Below are positions 52,938-61,906 of a stretch of DNA of 64,000 nucleotides, one piece after another. A program made the translations under genes and the position numbers. The stretch's first letter is position 1, and each line of letters begins with the position of its first letter. Source of the DNA: Enterococcus ureilyticus (lineage in GTDB: Bacteria; Bacillota; Bacilli; Lactobacillales; Enterococcaceae). The stretch spans positions 124,001 to 188,000 of the forward strand of contig NZ_MIKC01000023.1 in the NCBI RefSeq assembly GCF_001730315.1, read 5' to 3'. The notes beneath the pieces are model-generated. The model was given only the letters and a program-made list of their open reading frames with translations, did no database searches and was not told the DNA's origin.

Positions 52938-54101
52938 TTACCAATATCTTTGCCACGATGGTTTTGCCAATCGGATCAATGCTTCTAAGTAAAAATAATC
53001 GCCCCATAAATTTGGTTCATCGATGCCTTTTCCTTGTGAATGCGCGTAAACACCATGTAGCAACAACCCTTCATTGTCTGGTGTATTTTTCGTTGAATAC
53101 TGTTCACCCAATTGATAGAGCATTCCCTTAGCCATTGCTTTAGCCTGTGGATATGCCTGTAACTTTTCCGCTTCCAACAAACCACAAGCTGCAATCGCTA
53201 ATGATGAGCTATCCTTGTCAGATGGATGTTGATCATCAAAATCAAAATCCCAATACGGAACCAGATCTTCAGGTAAGTGTTCAATAAAAACATCGACAAC
53301 AGCCTGATACTTCTCCGGAAAAGGGGTTGAATGAAGATAACTTTCGTTTAATGGAATCCCTAATACAGCCCAGCTTTGTCCTCTTGCCCAAATCGATTCA
53401 TCGCTATTTCCTTGATGTGTCGCCCCATGACTAGGCATACCTGTTACTGGATCAAAATAGTAAGTATGAAACGTGGTAGCATTTTCCCTGATTACCGTAT
53501 TCAGTAGCATCTGGTAATGTTTTGTCGCAACGATCGAATAGCGAGGATCACCTGAAAGTTCTGTTGCTTTGAATAAAAGTGGTAAATTGATCAAAGAATC
53601 AATGATCAAGCGGTATTCTTTCGGATCACCGTATTTTCCCCATGCTTGGATAAAGTTTCCATGTGCTTGAAAACGGGCCATCAAGACATCAGCGGCTTGT
53701 AAAAGTTCCTTTTTACACTGAACACTACCTGTGACCGTAAAACCAGCGCCAGCAGATAAACTATATAGAAAACCGATATCATGATGATCTAACACAAAAT
53801 GATCATCTAGACGTTTTTGAAAACTTACGATATTTTCCATGGCGCGTTCCGAAAATTTTTCGTTTCCTGTCCATTCATAAGCTAGCCATAACATTCCTGT
53901 CCAAAAACCGTTTGTCCAATCATCATTGGGTTTAATGCGATATTTTCCATTTGTTCCACAAGCTGAAGGAAATTGAGTCCCATATCGTTCCATATTCCGT
54001 TCAATTTTAGTAACGCATTCATCGATTCGATCGGCCAACCACAAAGACGTCACATTTTTTCCCAGCTTAACTAACTTTTTTTTATTTTCTTGTAGGCTCA
54101 T
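52938..54101 (-). CDS. Unsaturated glucuronyl hydrolase, GH88
   Basis: A 387-residue alpha/alpha-barrel enzyme with catalytic aspartates expected in KPNDDWTNGFWTGMLWLAYE near residue 65 and DHHDIGFLYSLSAGAGF near 120. It hydrates the 4,5-unsaturated uronate at the non-reducing end of lyase-derived disaccharides, releasing the amino sugar and a keto-acid for KduI. GGAG precedes the ATG; two GntR-type dyads lie just upstream. Confidence 0.92.
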   Translation of the reverse strand: MSLQENKKKLVKLGKNVTSLWLADRIDECVTKIERNMERYGTQFPSACGTNGKYRIKPNDDWTNGFWTGMLWLAYEWTGNEKFSERAMENIVSFQKRLDDHFVLDHHDIGFLYSLSAGAGFTVTGSVQCKKELLQAADVLMARFQAHGNFIQAWGKYGDPKEYRLIIDSLINLPLLFKATELSGDPRYSIVATKHYQMLLNTVIRENATTFHTYYFDPVTGMPSHGATHQGNSDESIWARGQSWAVLGIPLNESYLHSTPFPEKYQAVVDVFIEHLPEDLVPYWDFDFDDQHPSDKDSSSLAIAACGLLEAEKLQAYPQAKAMAKGMLYQLGEQYSTKNTPDNEGLLLHGVYAHSQGKGIDEPNLWGDYFYLEALIRLAKPSWQRYW

Positions 54102-54115
54102 TATACACCGCTCCT

Positions 54116-54133
54116 TAACTTGTTAACATATTA
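54116..54133. promoter_or_regulatory. GntR operator candidate 4
   Basis: TAACTTGTTA (54116-54125) overlapping TAACATATTA (54124-54133), 15-32 bases upstream of the GH88 gene; one perfect dyad and one imperfect. Confidence 0.5.
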
Positions 54134-54239
54134 ACTAAAAACATTATAACTTAAAAAAAAATAAAAAGCGAATCTTCCTAAATATTTCTCCATCAAAAAA
54201 CCATGATCCTTTATTTGGAGCGAGACCATGGTTAAACGA

Positions 54240-55067
54240 TTATTTATTTTTTCCGAAAACTTCGACTTGTGTCAATGCTGGGAAGGGTGACCGATCATCA
54301 GCTTTTTTCATATTTTTGATCGTTAAACAGCTTGTTTCTTTAAAGGCAAATCTAATTTCCTGAAACGTGGTCGCATTTGTTGTTTTCATAACGATTTCTT
54401 CACCATCTGAAAAAGCTAATGTCACTTCTGTCCAATAACTATCATGAGGATAATCCGCTCGAAGCAATAATCTGATCCAGTCTACTTCTACCTGACGGCC
54501 AAATTCAATTGTTAATGCTGCATCTTTTTGTTGATTGATTCCCCACGACGCAAAAGGATACGAACCATGAGAGAGATTCCCATATTTTCCATCAATCGCA
54601 TTTTTAGCAAAAAAGACTGCATCATCTCTTGTTTCTACATTGGCACTTGCATGAGGAAAGCCGCCAGACTGTTCTTTTTGGTCATGGGCATTACACGAAA
54701 GATTCTGATAATTTTCGATCTCAAAGGCATATGCTTTTCGTACCATCAAATAATGCCGCTTAGAATGAAATGCTGTTTCTACAGAGGCTTTTCTAGCTGC
54801 TTCAGTTAATGGAATCAAGTATTCCCATGTTCTTTCCGGCAAATAAATCAATGTGGGCGGCAATGTTTCATCAAGCTGGACGATAAAATACTGCTCTTTT
54901 CCCTCCGTTGTCACGACAATCCTATCTCCTGCTTTGTAAGGATACTCTTTGATCGCAAGTACAGCCATCTCTTCACCTGTCGCAGTATATGATTGTTGTT
55001 CTTTCTCATGATCGATTCGACCAACAATCAGTTGATTTTCTTTATTTTTCAATTCAATTTTTATCAT
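54240..55067 (-). CDS. Discoidin/F5-8C-like protein of the uronate locus
   Basis: A 275-residue cytoplasmic protein. An N-terminal beta-rich domain (RIDHEKEQQSYTATGEEMAV, YKAGDRIVVTTEG) leads to a C-terminal domain resembling a galactose-binding discoidin fold (DDAVFFAKNAIDGKYGNLSH, WIRLLLRADYPHDSYWTEVT, LTIKNMKKA). It overlaps nothing but sits one base after the DUF2264 gene, so the two work together. Possibly a carbohydrate-binding or accessory hydrolase subunit; no catalytic residues recognised. Confidence 0.6.
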   Translation of the reverse strand: MIKIELKNKENQLIVGRIDHEKEQQSYTATGEEMAVLAIKEYPYKAGDRIVVTTEGKEQYFIVQLDETLPPTLIYLPERTWEYLIPLTEAARKASVETAFHSKRHYLMVRKAYAFEIENYQNLSCNAHDQKEQSGGFPHASANVETRDDAVFFAKNAIDGKYGNLSHGSYPFASWGINQQKDAALTIEFGRQVEVDWIRLLLRADYPHDSYWTEVTLAFSDGEEIVMKTTNATTFQEIRFAFKETSCLTIKNMKKADDRSPFPALTQVEVFGKNK

Positions 55068-55068
55068 C

Positions 55069-56808
55069 CTATTTTACTCCTTCTTCACTTTTGACGATTC
55101 CTCCGACTAAACAGAGCAAACGATGTTTTCCAGGTGGCAAGCTACTTTTCAAACATGGGAAACTTGATCTTGGGAAAAATAGCGAAGTGTTGGCCTCAGG
55201 TCGAATTATCAGCACTTCTTCATAACCTGCAACTGCAACAATTTGGGAAGTTAGATCACCTGCAGTCACTACTCCAAAATTTTCTCCCGATTTCGCTTGC
55301 GGTTTGTTACCTGATACAGGTACACTAAACCCTCCTTCCCGAATATATAAAGGAATTTTTGTATCAATTTCATGTACACGTAGGTGCCACTGACCAAAAG
55401 GATAAATCTCTGTCCCAATGGTCACTTGTTCAAAAGGAGACCATTGATAAGAAACATACGTCTCCGTTAACTGATAGCTGATCACTTCTTTTTTTGTGCG
55501 AAAATACTGGCCATCACAAGAAACAGCCAGCGTATTATCAAACGCTCCTGCTTCATAATAAACACCAGTTTTGGGTACACTAAAACCAAATTTCGTTGAG
55601 TAAACAAATTTACTATACTTCGCTTCTGCATGCGCTTGGCCTTCAACTAGCATTCCTGCTGGATAGCCTAACAAATGATGTCCTGAACACTCATTTAGTA
55701 AAAGCATATTTCCTTTTTCCATTAGTTTTTTAGATTCTTTTTTTACTGGTGACGGTTTAGCACTCCAAAAAGGATGATCTGATTTTACTGCTAGCAATAA
55801 AAATGTTTTCAATGCCCAATAAGGCGACCCAGGTGCATTATATCCTTCTGCCATTACAAGATTCTCATAATGATAACCAATTGAAAGACGACCATCGAAG
55901 GTAAAAATATCATGATTCAGCCAAGTAGCCAAATGTGTAGAGAGCATGGATTTCATCGCTCCCCACGGAATCGCTTCGACATCTGCAAAAACCAACGCCG
56001 AAAAAAACGCGCCTTGCGCAAAACGATAGGTCAAGCTGCGACCATATGGCAATGCTTCGCCATCATCATCAAAATAGTAAATAAAATCATGTGCGAATAA
56101 TGTAGCTCGTTCAATAAACCGTTGCGACCATTCAGGATCTTCTTCTTTCATAAAGGTGGCGTAAATCAACCCATAATAATGAAATGCAAAAGGAATATAA
56201 TAATCTCTTTGCGTTTGTTTCCCATCTACATACCAACCTGCGCCAATATACATCGAATCAATCAATTTTAGCTCTTCTTTGAGCGCTTTACGGTCCAATG
56301 CCTCACCACAATGAAGCAATGCAGTTCGAATCAGCACCTTAAAAAAAGTCCAATTATTTTTAGGAATTTTTCTTTCCAACGCTTGCTCCATCCAATGGAT
56401 CACATTTTTCTGCGCTCTTTTCGATAGGTCATCCCAAAAATATTCTTTATGCAATAATAACGTCAGAGACAAAGCGGCAGTTTCAACAATATACTGATCA
56501 TACTCTTCGATTATTCCCCAATATTGTGGGTCAGTTGGGTCAGTTCCTCTGATTAATTTCTTGATATAAGACTCTTTTAACACATCATCTTTTCGACTGG
56601 TCCAAGAAGGCGCAATCCCCCACAACGGTCGAACAAGCGCTTCCATATTTGCACGCTGTTGGTCGTACACTGCACCGCTACTGCCTAAATACAGCCCAGG
56701 TGTGTCAGAAGTAAGTAGCGGTTCTCTTAGCGGGGCAACGATTGTTTCCAGTGCAACTTGATAATCATTTTGGCTCAAAAAGTTGTTATCTATGAATTTT
56801 TTCACCAT
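55069..56808 (-). CDS. DUF2264 family protein
   Basis: A 579-residue protein with the DUF2264 pattern: an alpha/alpha barrel opening with ALETIVAPLREPL, RANMEALVRPLWGIAPSW, and SYIKKLIRGTDPTDPQYWG, followed by a beta domain after about 370. GGAGG five bases before the ATG sets the start. The family appears in lyase and uronate loci and resembles heparinase-like or glucuronyl hydrolase barrels, but no reaction is established to my knowledge. Leads the divergent hydrolase operon; operator candidate 5 lies 32 bases upstream. Confidence 0.8.
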   Translation of the reverse strand: MVKKFIDNNFLSQNDYQVALETIVAPLREPLLTSDTPGLYLGSSGAVYDQQRANMEALVRPLWGIAPSWTSRKDDVLKESYIKKLIRGTDPTDPQYWGIIEEYDQYIVETAALSLTLLLHKEYFWDDLSKRAQKNVIHWMEQALERKIPKNNWTFFKVLIRTALLHCGEALDRKALKEELKLIDSMYIGAGWYVDGKQTQRDYYIPFAFHYYGLIYATFMKEEDPEWSQRFIERATLFAHDFIYYFDDDGEALPYGRSLTYRFAQGAFFSALVFADVEAIPWGAMKSMLSTHLATWLNHDIFTFDGRLSIGYHYENLVMAEGYNAPGSPYWALKTFLLLAVKSDHPFWSAKPSPVKKESKKLMEKGNMLLLNECSGHHLLGYPAGMLVEGQAHAEAKYSKFVYSTKFGFSVPKTGVYYEAGAFDNTLAVSCDGQYFRTKKEVISYQLTETYVSYQWSPFEQVTIGTEIYPFGQWHLRVHEIDTKIPLYIREGGFSVPVSGNKPQAKSGENFGVVTAGDLTSQIVAVAGYEEVLIIRPEANTSLFFPRSSFPCLKSSLPPGKHRLLCLVGGIVKSEEGVK

Positions 56809-57199
56809 TGGAGCCTCCTTCGTCAATTTACAGAACAGAATAACAAGTTACCGAAACTTTTTCAAACCTATTTTTTTAATTTCTAACCCTAAAAATGAAC
56901 GCATTCTCATAAACACATCATAACTTAATCTATTTTAATCCTAACCAATTCAAGGTTTACCTAACAAAATATGCACGTCATATTATTAACTTACCTTACA
57001 CAAAATGAAAATACGGTAAGTTCACACGGAATTCCAGTGAGAATAACTCTCATAACAAAAATTTAGTTTTGTCAAACTTAACTCTTCCATCTTAAATTCA
57101 AGTGGCCTTTGGTTATAAGACTTATTTCTTTTTTCATGATAAAATCAGAATTGATCATTGCCATACGAAAACGACATCATTTTTCTAAAGGAGCATAAC
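56809..57199. other. Intergenic region between divergent genes
   Basis: About 390 bases holding operator candidate 5 and presumably two divergent promoters. No gene, repeat or structured RNA was recognised. Confidence 0.5.
56841..56850. promoter_or_regulatory. GntR operator candidate 5
   Basis: TAACAAGTTA, a 10-bp site identical to candidate 2, upstream of the DUF2264-led operon. Confidence 0.5.
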
Positions 57200-58000
57200 A
57201 TGGAAATTAAATTAGACGTTCTTATCACTGAAAATAAAACAACCATCCACTTTTCCAATAACCAAGGCAGCCTTGAAATACTTGAGCTACCCGATATCCA
57301 ATTAGAAACAGCTCATCCAGCGGTCTATTTTTTAATTAAGGACAAAACCGTTGTAGCCATCGGACGATTGGATTGTGCTATTGCTGATAGTAAATTAGAT
57401 TATAATAAACAGATCATCATTACTCCACCTTGGGATATCGAACTTGACTATTTAGAGCAACTTTTCATCACTGAAGCAACTGAAAATGGTATCCAACTTA
57501 CTGAAAATATACAACACCCAACAAAAATCCCAACAAATTCTAAAAAAACAGTGGCTAGTTACAAAGAAAATGTCTTATTAGTTTTAACAAAATTTGGCTA
57601 TCCCTTCAATCAACAGGAAAAACCCAAAAAAGCCAAACCTGCTAAAGCTCGGCATAAATGGACGAAAGAAGTCAGCCAAATAGAATTTTTTATCGATACG
57701 AGAGACAGTAAGGCTACTGTACTTTGGCATAAAAGAAACGAAATGTTGCTAAAAGCTGGTGCAACCATGATGCCAACTCCCCCTCTTAACAAAGATGGTT
57801 CTTTGGGCTTCTCTGCCAAAATGGGCCAACGAATCAGAGAAGACCACAAAGATAAAGTAAAAAACTTCACTACAACTGAAGATATCCTCTTAAAAAGTGT
57901 CAACGAGGTTGGCTTATTTTTATACTTTGGCGGCACAAACAGCTGGTTAGAACTGATCGATGCCGATGGCAAGACACTTAATGAATGGACCGTTGTTTGA
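57200..58000 (+). CDS. Protein of unknown function, possible degenerate GIY-YIG plus DUF4357-like end
   Basis: A 266-residue soluble protein. AAAGGAG six bases before the ATG fixes the start at MEIKLDVLITENK. The N-terminal part has HPAVYFLIKDKTVVAIGRLD, faintly like a GIY-YIG opening but without a clear second motif. A basic linker (KPKKAKPAKARHKWTKE) leads to a C-terminal region with FSAKMGQRI and SVNEVGLFLYFGGTNSWLEL plus ADGKTLNEW, reminiscent of DUF4357. It is alone on the plus strand. I do not recognise a family with confidence. Confidence 0.55.
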   Translation: MEIKLDVLITENKTTIHFSNNQGSLEILELPDIQLETAHPAVYFLIKDKTVVAIGRLDCAIADSKLDYNKQIIITPPWDIELDYLEQLFITEATENGIQLTENIQHPTKIPTNSKKTVASYKENVLLVLTKFGYPFNQQEKPKKAKPAKARHKWTKEVSQIEFFIDTRDSKATVLWHKRNEMLLKAGATMMPTPPLNKDGSLGFSAKMGQRIREDHKDKVKNFTTTEDILLKSVNEVGLFLYFGGTNSWLELIDADGKTLNEWTVV

Positions 58001-58150
58001 TCACTATTTTATCCACTAAACGGAACAAGATACAGTGTTCATGACTGAATATTGAATGCGGTATTCCTGAAGTTTTGCTTCAGCTTACGATTTATAGATA
58101 TTTGCAAATTCTGTTTAGTATTAAAAACTAACTGAACCTGAATAAAAATT

Positions 58151-58195
58151 GGCTACTTGTTTCTAGTATTTTAGAATAGGAGTAGCCTATTTTTA
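58151..58195 (+). terminator. Terminator in the gap before the WxL cluster
   Basis: GGCTACT and AGTAGCC arms with inner TTCTA/TAGAA, followed by TATTTTT on the plus strand. It lies 150 bases after the preceding gene; the rest of the 58001-58209 stretch shows only a small CTGAAG/CTTCAG hairpin. Confidence 0.65.
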
Positions 58196-58209
58196 GATTT
58201 ATAAGAAAA

Positions 58210-58262
58210 TTTATAGTTTGTTTATAGTTTGTTTACTCTACGTTTACTTACTTGAAGTAAGA
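58210..58262. promoter_or_regulatory. Four 11-bp direct repeats plus dyad before the WxL operon
   Basis: TTTATAGTTTG occurs twice in tandem, followed by TTTACTCTACG and TTTACTTACTT, all exactly 11 bases apart, then the dyad CTTACTTGAAGTAAG. A -10-like TATAAAT (58271) or TATACA (58283) follows. The helical phasing suggests cooperative activator binding. Confidence 0.5.
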
Positions 58263-58311
58263 TTAATTAGTATAAATATAGTTATACAATAAAAAATTGG
58301 AGGTTTTACAA

Positions 58312-59772
58312 ATGGTTAACAAAGTAACGTTTAAGGGGAGTTATGTTTATGTAGTATTTACAGTATTGTTTACGTTACTCGCTGTAATGAACGGCTCAAA
58401 GGCCTTTGCGTCTGAGTTTGAACCAAATAAAGTATTAGGTTCAACGAATTGGGAAGGAACATTCGTTTACGATGCACAAGGAAATGACGTAACCAGTCAA
58501 AATAGTAATTTTATCGGACGAGCAAAATATGACGCAAGTACGAATCGCTATGAGTTTTTTGACAAGCAAACCAATGTTTCTAGAGGGGATAAAGGGGTAT
58601 TCTTCGTTACACCAGACGGTAAAAAAAGAATCTTACTCTCAGAACTTGGTTATCGAGCAGTTGTTGATATGGTCAGATTAGACAAAGATATGTTTACTTA
58701 TCGTAGAGAAGGTGTGCAAAAGGATGGCTCAAATGGCTTCGTTTTTGTAGAACATGTTCCTTATAGTGGGGAATTAACCTTTACATCCCAACCACCTGTC
58801 CGCTCTAAAGAAACCGGTACAATCATCAAAGATCAACCAGGGATAGATATTCTTAGTTCCACTTTTTGGCAAGGAACAAAAGCACTTGATGAGAATGGCA
58901 ATGATGTTTCTGAATACAATAGAGGGTATCTAGGCTTAGCCCGTTACGATAACAAATCAGGAAGATACGAATTCTTTGATACAGAAGGTAAATCAAGAGG
59001 TGATTTCGGTTATTACGATGTTATTCTTGATAATAAAGAAAGAACACATATTTCTGTAGGCAGTAACTATGCCGCAACATTAGAATTAACAGAATTAAAC
59101 AGCGGACGATTCACCTATGCTAGAAATGGAAAAGATGCAACAGGTCAAGATATTACGATTACGGTCGAGCATGAACCATACACAGGAGCACTACCTTTAG
59201 ACTTTACTTTTAACCCAGCTAACGAGTTGATCGTGATGCCTCCAGTTAAAACAGAGGAAGATGCAGAAGGTTCTGCGAAAAGTAATGCGATTGTCGAAGT
59301 AGAAAACCTTACCACAGCAGGTACCGTTAAATTTAGTGAAAATGCGGCGACCGAAGCAAGTATTATTTTTGAAAAGCTAAACACAAAAGATAATCCATCT
59401 ACTTTGAACGAACAAGAAGCTGGAAAAGCCTCAATCAGTGTCCTTGATACACGAAAAGGAACTGGCGAAAAAGATGATTGGACAGTTAAAACAAAGCTAA
59501 CAGACGGTCCTTTTGGAAATAAAGGCTTTTTACTAAATAAACTAGGTGTTGTTTTAGAACCATCCACACAAGATAACACATTAACACCAAACGCTAAGGT
59601 AACAATGACTGATAGTGATGAGCATCAAGCGTTTACAATCGGGTATCAAGAAGGCAACACTGAAAGAAAAACACTAACACTAAATCCTCAATTAGTAATT
59701 GGACAAAGTAATCTATTACAATCAGGCGTATATGGTGCCAATATTACTTGGACATTGACACCTAAAGTGTAA
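58312..59772 (+). CDS. WxL-domain surface protein with two DUF4822 domains
   Basis: A 486-residue secreted protein with a signal peptide ending near GSKAFASE. Two tandem DUF4822-like repeats start WEGTFVYDAQGNDVTSQN (about residues 45-165) and WQGTKALDENGNDVSEYN (about 185-300). A C-terminal WxL region (about 330-486) follows, ending GVYGANITWTLTPKV. WxL domains bind cell-wall peptidoglycan non-covalently. GGAGG lies eight bases before the ATG. First of a three-gene WxL cluster. Confidence 0.88.
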   Translation: MVNKVTFKGSYVYVVFTVLFTLLAVMNGSKAFASEFEPNKVLGSTNWEGTFVYDAQGNDVTSQNSNFIGRAKYDASTNRYEFFDKQTNVSRGDKGVFFVTPDGKKRILLSELGYRAVVDMVRLDKDMFTYRREGVQKDGSNGFVFVEHVPYSGELTFTSQPPVRSKETGTIIKDQPGIDILSSTFWQGTKALDENGNDVSEYNRGYLGLARYDNKSGRYEFFDTEGKSRGDFGYYDVILDNKERTHISVGSNYAATLELTELNSGRFTYARNGKDATGQDITITVEHEPYTGALPLDFTFNPANELIVMPPVKTEEDAEGSAKSNAIVEVENLTTAGTVKFSENAATEASIIFEKLNTKDNPSTLNEQEAGKASISVLDTRKGTGEKDDWTVKTKLTDGPFGNKGFLLNKLGVVLEPSTQDNTLTPNAKVTMTDSDEHQAFTIGYQEGNTERKTLTLNPQLVIGQSNLLQSGVYGANITWTLTPKV

Positions 59773-59858
59773 GCTTAATAATGAGAGACTGAGGGATAAC
59801 TCTTTGAGTTAGAACCTTAGTCTCTTATCAAATTTTTTTATAAAGGAGTCTAGAAAAA

Positions 59859-60857
59859 ATGAAAGTAAAAAGTCTATCCTACTATCCACTATTTTTACTA
59901 GCCAGTTTATTGCTTCTACTTATGCTCCCAAATACAGCTTTTGCGCAGGAAACAGCTTACTACCTCAAGCCTTTGATTCCAGAAAACCAGATAGAAAACA
60001 CGGAAGATTACTTTAATATCGCCACATCCTCCTCAATCGACCAAACACTTGAGTTATTGGTTGTGAACGAATCTACTGAGGAAAAAGTAATCACTGTCAC
60101 TATTTTGGATGGGATGACAACAAAAGATGGCGCAATTAGCTATGCCATAGATCATAAATACGATGAGGACCAACAATATAAGCTCTCACAGATTGCTAAG
60201 GTAAAACAACAGGAAATCACAGTTGAAGCGAATAGCACACAACAAATGAGCATCGCTTTGAACGCTGAACTAAAGAATTTTGATGGGACAATCTTAGGTG
60301 CAGTGAATGTGAGCGAAAAAGCAACAGAACAGCCAAACGAGGGTTTAAATAATACCTTTGCTTACAATGTTCCCATTAAAATTCGAGTCAATAAAGAAAA
60401 TGATAAAAGCCAAATGAACTATAAAGGCTTAACATTAGTCAATAAAAAACCTGAACGATTTCTAAATTTGTCCTTCCAAAACCCTATGCCGAATATCATA
60501 CGAGACCTAACCCTCTCATTTGAAATCTATAAAAAAGGCCAACCCACGAAGGTTCTTTTTAAGAATAGTATGGCAAACATCGAAGTAGCACCAAATAGTC
60601 TATTTTCCCCTGAATTGTCTCTGACAAATTCCAAACTAAAAGCTGGAGATTATGTATTAAAAACTAGTGGGAAATCTGAGAAGATCAATGAAGTTTGGGA
60701 AAGTGATTTTACGATCTCACGCTCCGATTCACGTAGTCTTGATGAAGGTTTAGAAGTGTTGGCTGAAGACAATAAAATCTGGATCATTATTGCTGGCATT
60801 GCCGCTCTACTTATTTTGGGAGGATCAGGGTATGTTTTTTATAAAAGAAAAAAATAG
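59859..60857 (+). CDS. DUF916/DUF3324 WxL-interacting membrane protein
   Basis: A 332-residue protein with a signal peptide (ending TAFAQE), an N-terminal DUF916-like domain (YYLKPLIPENQIENTEDYFN), a DUF3324-like domain (VPIKIRVNKENDKSQM, FLNLSFQNPMPNIIRDL) and a C-terminal membrane helix (IWIIIAGIAALLILGGSGYVF) with a KRKK tail. In enterococcal WxL clusters such proteins bind host or WxL partners at the surface. Confidence 0.88.
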   Translation: MKVKSLSYYPLFLLASLLLLLMLPNTAFAQETAYYLKPLIPENQIENTEDYFNIATSSSIDQTLELLVVNESTEEKVITVTILDGMTTKDGAISYAIDHKYDEDQQYKLSQIAKVKQQEITVEANSTQQMSIALNAELKNFDGTILGAVNVSEKATEQPNEGLNNTFAYNVPIKIRVNKENDKSQMNYKGLTLVNKKPERFLNLSFQNPMPNIIRDLTLSFEIYKKGQPTKVLFKNSMANIEVAPNSLFSPELSLTNSKLKAGDYVLKTSGKSEKINEVWESDFTISRSDSRSLDEGLEVLAEDNKIWIIIAGIAALLILGGSGYVFYKRKK

Positions 60858-61116
60858 AACCCTAGTAATCTTCTTTCTAGCCTTGACAAGTAGTTTGTTT
60901 TATTATCCTAGCATTGCAAATAGTGAAACGATTGTGAGTGAAGTGACTGTCGAAGTATACAGAGAACCTTCAATCTTCAAACAAGCTATACAAAACGTTT
61001 TTCCGAAAACAAATGAAGAGCTGAGCGTTTTTCTAACTTGGATCGGCCTATTTCTCATTATAGGATTTATTTTGTTAGTCTATCATTTCAAAAACCAAAA
61101 GAATTTAGGTAACTAA
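60832..61116 (+). CDS. Small surface protein with variant sorting-type motif
   Basis: A 94-residue protein: signal peptide (LVIFFLALTSSLFYYPSIAN), a short mature segment, FPKTNEE, then a hydrophobic helix (LTWIGLFLIIGFILLVYHF) and a positive tail. This matches the small sorted proteins of WxL clusters, but the motif is FPKTN rather than LPxTG, so sortase recognition is doubtful. GGAGG lies eight bases before the ATG, and the gene overlaps the preceding one by 26 bases. Confidence 0.7.
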   Translation: MFFIKEKNRTLVIFFLALTSSLFYYPSIANSETIVSEVTVEVYREPSIFKQAIQNVFPKTNEELSVFLTWIGLFLIIGFILLVYHFKNQKNLGN

Positions 61117-61225
61117 TGTGGCGGCTGAAATATCATGCAAGTATCCCACAATTTGAGCCTTCTAAGGTTCATCCAAACACTTTTCCCCTAATTCATAAGT
61201 ACAATCCTCTGCAGAAATGCAATGA

Positions 61226-61280
61226 TGATGTGACCCCCAAAAGTTGTACGTGGAAAATACAATTTTTGGGGGTCACATCA
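61226..61280. repeat. Long hairpin resembling IS3-type ends
   Basis: TGATGTGACCCCCAAAA (61226-61242) and its exact complement (61264-61280), with an inner TTGTA/TACAA pair. TGACCCCCAAAAGTTG-like termini are typical of IS3-family elements in enterococci, but there is no transposase between the arms. It also sits where a terminator for the WxL operon would be. Confidence 0.5.
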
Positions 61281-61328
61281 CGACTCACGGAGCGATGTCC
61301 CAATCCTCACAAACTTAATCCGTACCTT

Positions 61329-61895
61329 TTAAAAATCATAAGCCGTTTCTTTTTGTTGGATCATGGTTTGATAGGTATCCAATAACAAGAAGAAATCATC
61401 TACAAACCGATCCAAACGAAATTCAATATCAGGATTTTTGATCTCTTGGCGGATAATATCCTTGTCCGTGATAAACACATAGTTCGGCACTAAATTAGCC
61501 TTCATGTAACTAAGAACTGGGCGAATTTGTTGTTCAGGAATCAAAAAGTGTTTCTCTGATCCAGCCGTAACGATCATTCCCGCCACTTTATTGCGAAATG
61601 CATTCACTGGCAACATATCAAATAAATTCTTTAAGGTGCCCGGCATCGATGCTTGAAAAATAGGTGTGCCAATAATCAACCCGTCTGCTTCCATCATCTT
61701 TTTCAATGCTTGACCAACCTCACCTTCATATTGAAGATACTCTCGCCCATCAGCAAATGGAAACTGTAAATCAGAAAAATCAATGATTTCTACTTCAGCA
61801 TCTGCTCGAACTTCTGTTATTTTATTGATCGTATAATTGACAGCCACTCTTGATTTACTACCAAAAGCTGAACCGATTATCGCTACGATTTTCAT
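61329..61895 (-). CDS. NAD(P)H-dependent FMN reductase
   Basis: A 188-residue flavodoxin-like reductase: VAIIGSAFGSKSRVAVN at the N-terminus (phosphate-binding loop) and LIIGTPIFQASMPGTLKNLF in the middle, typical of the SsuE/NADPH-FMN reductase family. It follows the luciferase-like gene by 11 bases and probably supplies it with reduced FMN. Confidence 0.9.
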   Translation of the reverse strand: MKIVAIIGSAFGSKSRVAVNYTINKITEVRADAEVEIIDFSDLQFPFADGREYLQYEGEVGQALKKMMEADGLIIGTPIFQASMPGTLKNLFDMLPVNAFRNKVAGMIVTAGSEKHFLIPEQQIRPVLSYMKANLVPNYVFITDKDIIRQEIKNPDIEFRLDRFVDDFFLLLDTYQTMIQQKETAYDF

Positions 61896-61906
61896 CTTAT
61901 TTCCCC

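Noticed and set aside
61116-61385. 89-codon plus-strand frame after the WxL cluster
   Set aside because: Runs through the long hairpin, no ribosome site, cysteine- and histidine-rich random composition.
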